Shown one piece after another: positions 1 to 6,132 of a stretch of 6,132 nucleotides of DNA (its first letter is position 1; each line of letters starts with the position of its first letter). Source of the stretch: an uncultured Barnesiella sp. (GTDB lineage: Bacteria; Bacteroidota; Bacteroidia; Bacteroidales; Barnesiellaceae_A); contig CAJGDT010000098.1 of assembly GCA_904502265.1 (NCBI GenBank), positions 1 through 6,132 on the forward strand, in the 5' to 3' direction. A model generated the notes under the pieces. It saw nothing but the letters and a program-made list of their open reading frames with translations, had not been told where the DNA came from and searched no databases. A program made the translations under genes and the position numbers.

Positions 1-452
1 GGCCAATCGGCCACAGAGGGTGTTGTGGTAGCAGGGTTCATGATAACGTATGCCATCTTTTGTCCTTGAGTGGGGAACGATGTGGCTGTCCATGTGTAGG
101 TATCTTCGTTATCCATATCGAGGAAGCTCCAACCGATATTACCCGGAGAGTTGATGGCAAAGTCGGGGTGAGCCTCAAAGTCTTCGAAGTAACCATTGGT
201 AGCCTCGGGGTTGTTCCATCGCAAGGTTACATCCTTGTTGTAAATGTCGACCACGTGCAGGCCGTAAGGCGCACCATCCTCAGCTGCCGAGAGACGTTGT
301 GTCACTGCAGGAGTAGGATATACTCTTGCTTCGGTTGTGGGACGATTCTCGGGCTTCATTTTTTTCATCATATCGCTATTGTCGGCATAGCTATAGAGCA
401 AGCATCCGGCCGCGATAATGATAGAAGGAAGCAGATATTTAGTGTGTTTCAT
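1..452 (-). CDS. Secreted or surface protein with choice-of-anchor J / cleaved-adhesin-like domain, N-terminal part
   Basis: The first 150 residues are visible; the gene runs off the left edge in an open frame. The ATG at 452-450 is chosen because a hydrophobic export signal follows directly (MKHTKYLLPSIIIAAGCLLY, then SYA at 21-23). Cleavage after SYA would fit signal peptidase I. AAGC ending at Cys17 is a weak lipobox, so a lipoprotein is possible. A Pro/Thr-rich linker (about 25-60) precedes a fibronectin-III-like start at 63-83 (GLHVVDIYNKDVTLRWNNPE). From about 88 the pattern is FEDFEAHPDF, GWSFLDMDNEDTYTW and YVIMNPATTTPSVADW. This matches the start of the choice-of-anchor J / cleaved-adhesin fold found in gingipain-type and other Bacteroidetes secreted proteins. 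The gene starts 17 bases after the protease stop with no terminator between, so co-transcription is likely. No Shine-Dalgarno sequence is seen. Its C-terminus, and so any T9SS signal, is outside the window. The role is inferred to be adhesion or substrate binding. Confidence 0.85.
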   Translation of the reverse strand, partial: MKHTKYLLPSIIIAAGCLLYSYADNSDMMKKMKPENRPTTEARVYPTPAVTQRLSAAEDGAPYGLHVVDIYNKDVTLRWNNPEATNGYFEDFEAHPDFAINSPGNIGWSFLDMDNEDTYTWTATSFPTQGQKMAYVIMNPATTTPSVADW

Positions 453-469
453 TTCGAGTGTAATTATGA

Positions 470-3400
470 TTATTTCACGATAAGTTTGACGGTTTTGCTC
501 TCATTCTCTTGGCTCATATTAACCAATACAATACCCTTGTAGTCGTTCATGCCGATGCAGTGTGTCGCGGCACTGTCTACTACTTGATTGTAGAGTACTA
601 TACCCTCGGGAGTGGTGCATAGTATATGAGTAGGAGTGGTAATACCAGAGAGGTATATATTGCCGTTCTCGGCATATATATCGACATTGTCGGCTTGGAT
701 ATTCTCGACACTGCCCGAATAGCTGTAGAATGCCGGCTCAGAAGCGTCGAAGTAGAGGATACCATCGCCCGAGTATACAACTACGGCATATTCTTTGCCG
801 GTAGTAAACTCGCCTTCGTAGGTTTCATTGATGACAATGCTGTTTTCTTGAACAGCTCCCGATGTGAGCAATTCCCACACATATCCGTCATTGTATGCGA
901 TGGTGAAATAACGCACTTGAATGTTGCGACCACCATGGCGGCAAGTGAGGCGGAGTTTTTGGTATACACGGCCGGTGAGATATTCGCTCAACATCATCTC
1001 GATACCTTCGGGATTGTAAGTATTGAGGTTGGCAGCCGGACCAATTTGTTCCCAATATTCGCCGTCTTCGCTACCCTCTACGGTAAGGGTTGTATTGCCG
1101 GTGGGGCCTGATGTAGTAACAATGAAGATGAGGTCGGTAATTCCGTCGGGGAAGGAGCGTGTCTCAAGAACACCGTCGCCGGTGAAGAATGCCGATCCTG
1201 TTGACAACTCTACGTCGCCTTCAACAACTGCCCAGTCGGAGGGCGGGAAGAACATAGCCGTGTTATACACCTCGTCGGTTACCTCATAAAACTCGAGGTG
1301 GTAACGGGCTGCGTCCTCAACGGGAGTCCACTCTACCTCAAGGGCGTTGTTGTTGATAAGACCAAACTTGGTGAATTGGGGAGTATCCAACTTGCTTGCC
1401 AAGTAGATTTGCCACAACCACAAGTTGCTTTGCAACTTCTCGGATGTACACACGAGTGCAATATATACCTCTTGTCCGGCGTAGGCCGAGAGGTCAACCT
1501 CTTCGGGTACTTGGTAGCCAAAGTTGTCGGCAAAAGAGAATTGTTTTACCAAGTGGAAGTCCTCTATTTCGCGTGAATGGGTTGATACATATACGTCGAG
1601 TTTCTCAACTGCAGCTTGTTCGACAATACCACGTACGAAGTACAAGTGACCGTTGTCGGGCACAAGCATGCGGGTAGAGATAACCCAGTCGTCGGCATTG
1701 TTCCAGTAGTCAAATTGGTAGAGAAGACCTTGTGTAGCATCGTCAAACACCCATGTTGTACCGTCGCCATTGTTGTCGACAATTTTCCAACAGTCGGGCT
1801 CACCGTCGCTCCATGACATAAAGTCGGCGATGTAAGGTGCTACAGCCAAGGCACATTCGGTCTTGACAGGTATTGCTGCACCATACACAGTAGTGTTGTC
1901 CTCGAGGCGCATGAAAGCACGTACATAGTAGAGCGTACCGGGGTTAAGGCCTGTGATGGTATAGTCAATAGTGTTGTTTGTTGCTACAATAGACTGGGGT
2001 GAAGTGGTAATGTTGGGATTTTGGTGTGTATCCCAGCAGAAGCCCATCTCAATGATAGCTTGATTACTCTTTTCGATAGTAGCAGTAACCTCCAACGAGG
2101 TGTCGCGCACGTTGCGGGGCAGCTCGGTGCGGATGATAGGCAGGTCGGCAACACCACCTTTAACCTGGAAGTGGATAACGCCGTCTTCTTCGCGAATATT
2201 GGTGATAGGAGTGTTGGTGGGTTCGCCTGCCCAGTTGATAGCATTGGGATTGCTAAAGTCGGTGAACTGAGTGTTACCGGCGCGTCCTGGGTAGGTGTCG
2301 CCGTTGCGTGTATTGGTGTCGTCTATACCGTCGGCGGGCTTGATGTAAATGCAACGGTGACGACTATTGTTGTTGGGCGCATTATACGACCAATACTCTT
2401 TGACCATCTCGTCGGTGTAGTCGTAGTGATATATGAGCAAACCATGTGCGGGGATGTATGCGTCCCAGCCGGTTTTTTGACGGTTTTCAAGAACAAACCA
2501 CTCATGTCCTGTACCTGCGGCACGGTTGGGTTGTGCATTGATGTAGTAGGCAACATTCTCGCCCAGCGAGTTGAGGCTGATATCGGCAGCCTCGTTGAGT
2601 TCGATAGGATTGCACCATCCCATTTGTGAACGTTCGAAAGCCATTAGGTAGGGAGGAGTGCGGCTTTCGTTGTTGTAGCTACCCGATGCGAACATTGAGT
2701 AATCGCCGGGATCGAGACCATATCCATCGGTGTATTGGTCGGTGTCGTAGGTATCTTTAAGACCGAGTACATGACCAAATTCGTGTGCAAATGTACCAAT
2801 ACCATCCATCATCTCGCCACTTGCGCCTACAAACTCGGCCGAGCAACCATAGGCGTTGATAATGGTATTGTCGATGGTGAGAGAGAACTCGTCGAGAGTC
2901 CAGCTGTGCGGCCACATATCGTCGCCGTTGCCGGTACTTGCTTCGCTATAGCCGGCATACACAACGTTTACGTTGTCCATATAGCCGTCCTTATTGTTGT
3001 CAAAAATCGAGAAGTCGAGGTTGGGGTTGTTTTGCTTGGCTATATTACAAGCATCTACAATCATGGCGCGGGGATTGGTGTCTTCGCCAGTTTCCTCCGA
3101 GTTGCCTGCATAGTAGAGTTGAGGATAAGGAAGTGTGTAGGGACCTAATACAGTGAAATGGGGTACGAATTGTCCCATAGAGTTGTCTCGGTAGTAGTCT
3201 TTCACACTACCGGTTCCGCCGTTCACGCTATATCCTTTTTCGTTAAGCCAGATGTCGAAGTCGTGATTGGTGAAGGTAAAAGCACGATCGCTGAAACCTA
3301 CAAGGATAACAAGATATTGGCTCTCGGCAGCCTCCTCTTTGGCGGCACGTTGCACGCCGTTGTGGAGCTGTGCGGTTCGGGGAACTGTTACACGAGGAGC

Positions 3401-3757
3401 TTTGCGAGTAATAGTAGCCTCTTGCACCATTTGAGCATGCCACTTCTTGGCGGGAGCAAGAGTAGATATCAACATAGACTCTTGCGCTGTGCGATAGTCG
3501 GCGTTGGTGGCTACTTGTTGTGTGAGTTTTTTGTTTTCGAAATCGTAGTATTTGAAGAATCCATCGACATCCTTGCGGATAAGATAGCCGTCTTGAGTCG
3601 TGGTATAGTGGAAACTTTCATCTCCGTGCAGTCTGATAGTCAATTGTGATCCGTCGGGCTGTGTGACAGTAATGGGGTTGGGATTGGCCATGATGGCATA
3701 GGCCATTGGCATAGAGCATAAAGCTAACCCTAAAAGGAGAAAAAATTTGCGAATCAT
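470..3757 (-). CDS. M6-family (immune inhibitor A-like) zinc metalloprotease with T9SS-like C-terminus
   Basis: Complete gene for a 1095-residue secreted endopeptidase. Residues 1-21 are a signal peptide (MIRKFFLLLG, hydrophobic core, MAYA end). Residues 22 to about 140 look like a propeptide, with the QPDGSQLTIRLHGDE and QDGYLI stretches common in Bacteroidetes M6 proteins. The catalytic domain is about 145-385. It has an acidic, possibly Ca-binding loop (DNNKDGYMDN, 253-262), the zinc motif HEFGHVLGLKD (325-335: H325, E326, H329, presumed third ligand D335) and a Met-turn DYSMFASGSYN (Met355). M6-typical segments follow (EWFVLENRQKTGWD from 419, HGLLIYHYDY from 438). Next come a fibronectin-III-like unit (about 538-633), a choice-of-anchor J-like domain (about 638-788), a second fibronectin-like unit that seems split by an insert (about 791-1015), and a T9SS-like end (about 1021-1095, finishing KTVKLIVK). 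The start is chosen for the signal peptide; no Shine-Dalgarno sequence is visible, as is usual in Bacteroidota. All core catalytic residues are present, so it is probably active. The physiological substrate is unknown. Confidence 0.93.
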   Translation of the reverse strand: MIRKFFLLLGLALCSMPMAYAIMANPNPITVTQPDGSQLTIRLHGDESFHYTTTQDGYLIRKDVDGFFKYYDFENKKLTQQVATNADYRTAQESMLISTLAPAKKWHAQMVQEATITRKAPRVTVPRTAQLHNGVQRAAKEEAAESQYLVILVGFSDRAFTFTNHDFDIWLNEKGYSVNGGTGSVKDYYRDNSMGQFVPHFTVLGPYTLPYPQLYYAGNSEETGEDTNPRAMIVDACNIAKQNNPNLDFSIFDNNKDGYMDNVNVVYAGYSEASTGNGDDMWPHSWTLDEFSLTIDNTIINAYGCSAEFVGASGEMMDGIGTFAHEFGHVLGLKDTYDTDQYTDGYGLDPGDYSMFASGSYNNESRTPPYLMAFERSQMGWCNPIELNEAADISLNSLGENVAYYINAQPNRAAGTGHEWFVLENRQKTGWDAYIPAHGLLIYHYDYTDEMVKEYWSYNAPNNNSRHRCIYIKPADGIDDTNTRNGDTYPGRAGNTQFTDFSNPNAINWAGEPTNTPITNIREEDGVIHFQVKGGVADLPIIRTELPRNVRDTSLEVTATIEKSNQAIIEMGFCWDTHQNPNITTSPQSIVATNNTIDYTITGLNPGTLYYVRAFMRLEDNTTVYGAAIPVKTECALAVAPYIADFMSWSDGEPDCWKIVDNNGDGTTWVFDDATQGLLYQFDYWNNADDWVISTRMLVPDNGHLYFVRGIVEQAAVEKLDVYVSTHSREIEDFHLVKQFSFADNFGYQVPEEVDLSAYAGQEVYIALVCTSEKLQSNLWLWQIYLASKLDTPQFTKFGLINNNALEVEWTPVEDAARYHLEFYEVTDEVYNTAMFFPPSDWAVVEGDVELSTGSAFFTGDGVLETRSFPDGITDLIFIVTTSGPTGNTTLTVEGSEDGEYWEQIGPAANLNTYNPEGIEMMLSEYLTGRVYQKLRLTCRHGGRNIQVRYFTIAYNDGYVWELLTSGAVQENSIVINETYEGEFTTGKEYAVVVYSGDGILYFDASEPAFYSYSGSVENIQADNVDIYAENGNIYLSGITTPTHILCTTPEGIVLYNQVVDSAATHCIGMNDYKGIVLVNMSQENESKTVKLIVK
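473..697 (-). other. T9SS type A-like C-terminal sorting domain of the protease
   Basis: Residues about 1021-1095. A beta-rich tail with NGNIYLSG, a strand pair around EGIVLYNQVV, then YKGIVLVNM and a basic end KTVKLIVK. The layout matches the Ig-like T9SS sorting domain that directs passage through the outer membrane and is removed on export. It is divergent: YKGIVLVNM replaces the usual G-[IV]-Y-[IV]-V-[KR] core, so the call is less certain than for the neighbouring protein. Confidence 0.72.
1394..1846 (-). other. Choice-of-anchor J / cleaved-adhesin-like domain inside the protease
   Basis: Residues about 638-788 of the protease. It opens with PYIADFMSWSDGEPDCWKIV, then an Asp/Asn-rich turn DNNGDGTTWVF, NADDWVIS, a LYFVRG strand and VDLSAYAGQEVYIAL. 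The order 'F...W.. D.DGDG..W ... ADDW..S' is that of this family, and part of it recurs in the gene starting at 452. The domain is thought to act in carbohydrate or protein binding or in anchoring. Boundaries are approximate. Confidence 0.7.
2753..2785 (-). other. Zinc-binding active-site motif of the M6 protease
   Basis: Encodes HEFGHVLGLKD, residues 325-335 of the metalloprotease, fitting HEXXHXXGXXD. H325 and H329 are expected zinc ligands, E326 the general base and D335 the presumed third ligand. Lys334 sits where M6 enzymes often have Pro (LGLPD). The Met-turn Met355 lies 20 residues after D335. Confidence 0.92.
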
Positions 3758-3792
3758 GTGAGGTAAATTGGATTTAAGAGAATATGGGTATT

Positions 3793-3826
3793 AAAAGGGT
3801 GAGCGCTCTCGTACGCTCACCCTTTT
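3793..3826 (-). terminator. Rho-independent terminator downstream of the repeat protein
   Basis: Perfect 13-bp inverted repeat: left arm 3793-3805 (aaaagggtgagcg), loop 3806-3813, right arm 3814-3826. On the minus strand the stem starts about 11 bases after the stop codon at 3840-3838. It ends in CCCTTTT, so the terminal U run is partly inside the stem. It should end transcription of the repeat protein gene. The arms are nearly symmetrical, but no plus-strand gene ends here. The 80-base gap (3758-3837) shows no convincing Bacteroidota promoter (TAnnTTTG with upstream TTTG) for the protease. Confidence 0.85.
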
Positions 3827-3837
3827 TGCCTTATAGA

Positions 3838-6132
3838 TTATCGTACAGCCACCTTCTTAACTTGGTCGGCAACCTTAACGATATAGATACCTTTTTCAAC
3901 AGAGAATGTTACATTGTCGTAAACGGCTTGAGCTACTACAACCTTACCTGTAATGTCGTAGATAACAACATTGGTGCGAGTACCGTTGGCAGTAACGATG
4001 ATGTTGTTGCCTTTGATACGAATATTACCGTTGCTTTCTACCATGTCAACACCCGAGTAAACACCGCTGACAGTTACGTCGTAAGCGTATTGTGATGTTT
4101 GTTTGAGCAAGTAGAAGCCTGCGGTTTGAATATTGTAAGTAAGGGCATAGCCATAAGTATTTGAGTCGTAGTTTGAGTAGGCGAGAGGTATATTGTTGTC
4201 GCAACTTTCGTAGAGTTCCATAGAGAAATAGTTGCTACCTGTTACTGAGAATACACCGGGTTCAAGTTCAATACGATACCAGATAGGCTTGTCGTAAGTA
4301 GTCTCTTGCAATCTGATTGTGCCGGGTTGGATATCAATGGGTGATGAACAACCCTCACCGGGGAGAAGGTCACGAATGTTTAGAGTGAGTTTCTTGTCGG
4401 GTTGAGCTGTGATAGTCTTAACGCGGATGTAAACAGTAGTACCTTCGCTAACGATAGTGCTACCACTGAAGATTGTGCCGTCAGGACCTGATGTCATGAT
4501 GGTAGTGAAGTAGTTGTTGCAGTCGGTAGCGTAGGCAATCTCGTTGTTAGAGCTGTTGTAGCCATCATAGATACTTTCGTATGCCATGTCTGAATCGATA
4601 GTGAGTACACCATCTTGCTCAACTGTGTAGCTGTAATAGAATTTACCTACAGTAGCAGGGATGGCTGTGTCGCCCAATTCGATAGCTATTGCTTTGTCGC
4701 AAGATTCACCCTCGGCGTAGTCTTCCATGCTGAGGAAGAACGTAGTAGCTTCTTCAATATTGGTAAACTTGATGATGCAGCTTTCACCGGCTACCATTTC
4801 GCACTTGTTGATATTGGCAATCTTGGTGGCAGGATAATAACCATCCCATGAGTTGCAACCACGAAGGAATGTCACACCGATGGTAACGTCTGTGTCAACA
4901 ACCAACCAACCTGTTTGTGTGGCAGTGTAGCTGTAATAGAGTTCGCTACCGGCAGCAATCTCGTTCTCGCCTGCAGTAGCTGCAATTGCGTTGTTGCAAG
5001 TAGTACCTGCTGAGATGGTTTCGTAGTAGATTTTGAAGTTGAATGAGTTGATACCTTCATTGCAAGTCCACTTAATCAAGTAGGCATTGCCACCTTGTAC
5101 TTCGGCTTTGGCATATTTATCGCCTTGACCCAACGCAGTGTATGTCTCGTATTCTTTGAATATTTCTACACGGCTGTTGTTGATGTTAGCCTCGTTGGCA
5201 TCGGCAATGAGGAAGCAGTTGTCACCGGCAGGAACTTGTACCTTATACCAGTAAGTTCCATTGTACTTGGGCAATGTTACAGGCTCGTCTATTGAAGTGA
5301 TTGTGAAGGCATCGTATTCGCTATCACCGGCTTTTGCCTTTTCAAGATTTATAGTGAAAGTACCATCTTCGGCTGTAGCCTCAGTTTTTTCGATTTTGAT
5401 TACATAGGTGAAGCCACTGTATACTTGTGCGCGAAGAGCCATGTAACCGGTTACCATGCATTCCTCAGAGTAAGCTGTACAAGACTTCCACAAAGAGATT
5501 GTGTTGCCGGCAAAGCTTTCTTCTGAATCAATTACGAGGAAACCTTCTTCAGTCACGGTGTAACCATAATAGTATGTACCGGCCTCTTTGGGCAATGTGT
5601 TTACTGCAGCACCTTCGAAGGGGAAGTCGCAAGATTGACCTTCAACAGGGTGTGTAAGTACGGCCCATGCGTAGCAGGGTGAGTATGCGGGGAATGCGAA
5701 AATGTAAGTTTTACCTGCTTCTACGGCATATTTACCTACATATTCTGAAGTGGTGCTGTTGTAGGCAGCATCGAAAGTGCCTATTTGAGTACCGTTACAT
5801 TCGTTGTAAACTTTGATGCTTGATGCACTGCCTGTGAAGTAAATCTCCAACAAGCCATCCTCCTCGCAAGTGTAAGAGAGATATGAGTCGACAGTTGAGT
5901 AGCCCTCTCTTACGCTAGGAACGAATGCTTTCTCGCCGGTGAGGATAACGGGGTCATCACAAGTCTTACCGGCGTCAACGTCGGCAGCTTCCATTGAGAT
6001 AGAGAAAGAAACCGAAGTTTGTGCCCAACCACCTATTTGGAGGTAGATAGTTTGTCCTGCCGATACGGGGAATGCTGTACCTGTGTTGAGGTAGATACCC
6101 GAGATGTTGGTGTTAGAGCTACCGTCGAGCGA
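3838..6132 (-). CDS. Large secreted repeat protein with T9SS sorting domain, C-terminal part (start outside window)
   Basis: The last 764 residues are visible. The frame is open to the right edge; the ATG at 5994-5992 is internal, because 46 further in-frame codons precede it without a stop and encode matching beta-rich sequence (AGQTIYLQIGGWAQTSVSF). Counting from the edge, six tandem units of about 100-117 residues begin near residues 55, 165, 269, 376, 475 and 592. Each opens with a G-x-[ST]-C-like motif (modified in the third), then a [YF]-Y-x-Y-T....G-[FWV]-L-x-[IV]-D strand pair and an AG-x-[ST]-Y-x-[IF] strand. The residues before unit 1 look like the end of another unit. The style recalls PPC-type (pre-peptidase C-terminal) beta-sandwich domains, but this is an analogy. 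Residues about 699-764 are a T9SS type A sorting domain (NVVIYDITGKVV, KGIYIVKVADQ, KKVAVR). Any catalytic domain would lie upstream, out of view, so the function is unknown. Confidence 0.9.
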   Translation of the reverse strand, partial: SLDGSSNTNISGIYLNTGTAFPVSAGQTIYLQIGGWAQTSVSFSISMEAADVDAGKTCDDPVILTGEKAFVPSVREGYSTVDSYLSYTCEEDGLLEIYFTGSASSIKVYNECNGTQIGTFDAAYNSTTSEYVGKYAVEAGKTYIFAFPAYSPCYAWAVLTHPVEGQSCDFPFEGAAVNTLPKEAGTYYYGYTVTEEGFLVIDSEESFAGNTISLWKSCTAYSEECMVTGYMALRAQVYSGFTYVIKIEKTEATAEDGTFTINLEKAKAGDSEYDAFTITSIDEPVTLPKYNGTYWYKVQVPAGDNCFLIADANEANINNSRVEIFKEYETYTALGQGDKYAKAEVQGGNAYLIKWTCNEGINSFNFKIYYETISAGTTCNNAIAATAGENEIAAGSELYYSYTATQTGWLVVDTDVTIGVTFLRGCNSWDGYYPATKIANINKCEMVAGESCIIKFTNIEEATTFFLSMEDYAEGESCDKAIAIELGDTAIPATVGKFYYSYTVEQDGVLTIDSDMAYESIYDGYNSSNNEIAYATDCNNYFTTIMTSGPDGTIFSGSTIVSEGTTVYIRVKTITAQPDKKLTLNIRDLLPGEGCSSPIDIQPGTIRLQETTYDKPIWYRIELEPGVFSVTGSNYFSMELYESCDNNIPLAYSNYDSNTYGYALTYNIQTAGFYLLKQTSQYAYDVTVSGVYSGVDMVESNGNIRIKGNNIIVTANGTRTNVVIYDITGKVVVAQAVYDNVTFSVEKGIYIVKVADQVKKVAVR
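3841..4038 (-). other. T9SS type A C-terminal sorting domain of the repeat protein
   Basis: Residues about 699-764 counted from the window edge. NGNIRIKGNNIIV, then the hallmark NVVIYDITGKVVV, a strand containing NVTFSV, the KGIYIVKVADQ core and the basic end VKKVAVR. This is close to the T9SS type A consensus, so the protein is expected to cross the outer membrane by T9SS. Confidence 0.9.
4625..4640 (-). repeat. 16-base exact direct repeat, copy in unit 5
   Basis: Plus-strand gtgtagctgtaataga, identical to 4925-4940 and exactly 300 bases away. It encodes the YYSYT strand of unit 5. It is the longest exact DNA match I noticed between units and supports a duplication origin for units 4 and 5. 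Confidence 0.85.
4925..4940 (-). repeat. 16-base exact direct repeat, copy in unit 4
   Basis: Second copy of the 16-base match found at 4625-4640; encodes the YYSYT strand of unit 4. The flanks diverge at once in DNA although the protein motif continues. Confidence 0.85.

Larger units (their letters stand above)
4040..5970 (-). repeat. Tandem array of six diverged ~100-117-residue protein repeats
   Basis: Unit-opening Cys codons lie at about 5961, 5631, 4998, 4701 and 4350, with a Glu codon at about 5319 in unit 3. In residues counted from the edge these are 58, 168, E272, 379, 478 and 595, with spacings of 110, 104, 107, 99 and 117. Opening motifs are GKTCDD, GQSCDF, GDSEYD, GTTCNN, GESCDK and GEGCSS. 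The shared strand motif appears as YYYGYT (unit 2), LYYSYT (unit 4), FYYSYT (unit 5), and weaker forms in units 1, 3 and 6. Units are strongly diverged in DNA, so the array is old. Boundaries are approximate. Confidence 0.8.

Noticed and set aside
60..542. Plus-strand open frame of 160 residues across the junction of the two left genes
   Set aside because: Antisense to the 5' end of the left gene and the 3' end of the protease, both supported by domain content. It looks like a codon-bias shadow.
2021..2629. Plus-strand open frame of 202 residues
   Set aside because: It lies wholly antisense to the catalytic and following region of the M6 protease, which has clear domain evidence. Its translation shows no recognisable domain.
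3158..3649. Plus-strand open frame of 163 residues
   Set aside because: Antisense to the protease propeptide and the start of the catalytic domain; no signal or family pattern in its translation.
3793..3826. The inverted repeat as an operator or mobile-element end
   Set aside because: Its position 11 bases after a stop codon and the A/T-edged GC stem fit a terminator. No transposase or second copy is in the window.
3784..4095. Plus-strand open frame reading through the stem-loop
   Set aside because: It starts in the intergenic gap but mostly mirrors the T9SS domain on the other strand. Its start overlaps the terminator stem, and no family is recognisable.
4040..5970. Recent tandem duplication or CRISPR-like array
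   Set aside because: The periodicity is in protein, at about 100-117 residues, with only short exact DNA matches (16 bases or less noticed). There are no short regular repeats with spacers.

Overview
The window is ordinary coding DNA from a Bacteroidota genome, most likely order Bacteroidales. Two visible protein ends look like type IX secretion system (T9SS) C-terminal sorting domains. The domain repertoire (M6 metalloprotease, fibronectin-III-like units, choice-of-anchor J / cleaved-adhesin modules) is typical of secreted proteins of that group, and neither visible start codon has a Shine-Dalgarno sequence. The genus cannot be fixed from the sequence alone.

All real genes are on the minus strand, so transcription runs from high to low coordinates. 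First (3838-6132) is the 3' part of a large secreted protein. Its frame stays open to the right edge, so the true start lies outside the window. The visible part has six tandem beta-sandwich-like units of about 100-117 residues, preceded by the tail of another, and a T9SS sorting domain. It is followed at once by a strong stem-loop terminator (3793-3826). Second (470-3757) is a complete 1095-residue M6-family zinc metalloprotease with signal peptide, propeptide, catalytic domain, a long modular C-terminal half and a T9SS-like end. Third (1-452), 17 bases after the protease stop, is the 5' end of another secreted or surface protein. It begins with a signal sequence and enters a fibronectin-like / choice-of-anchor J region before running off the left edge.

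The set reads as a cluster of exported, surface-attached or released proteins: a repeat protein, a protease and an adhesin-like protein. The last two are probably co-transcribed. No RNA genes, mobile elements, CRISPR arrays or recognisable promoters were seen, and no gene-free stretch exceeds 80 bases. No clearly new system is evident. The most interesting points are the cysteine pattern in the repeat array and the probable nested domain in the protease.
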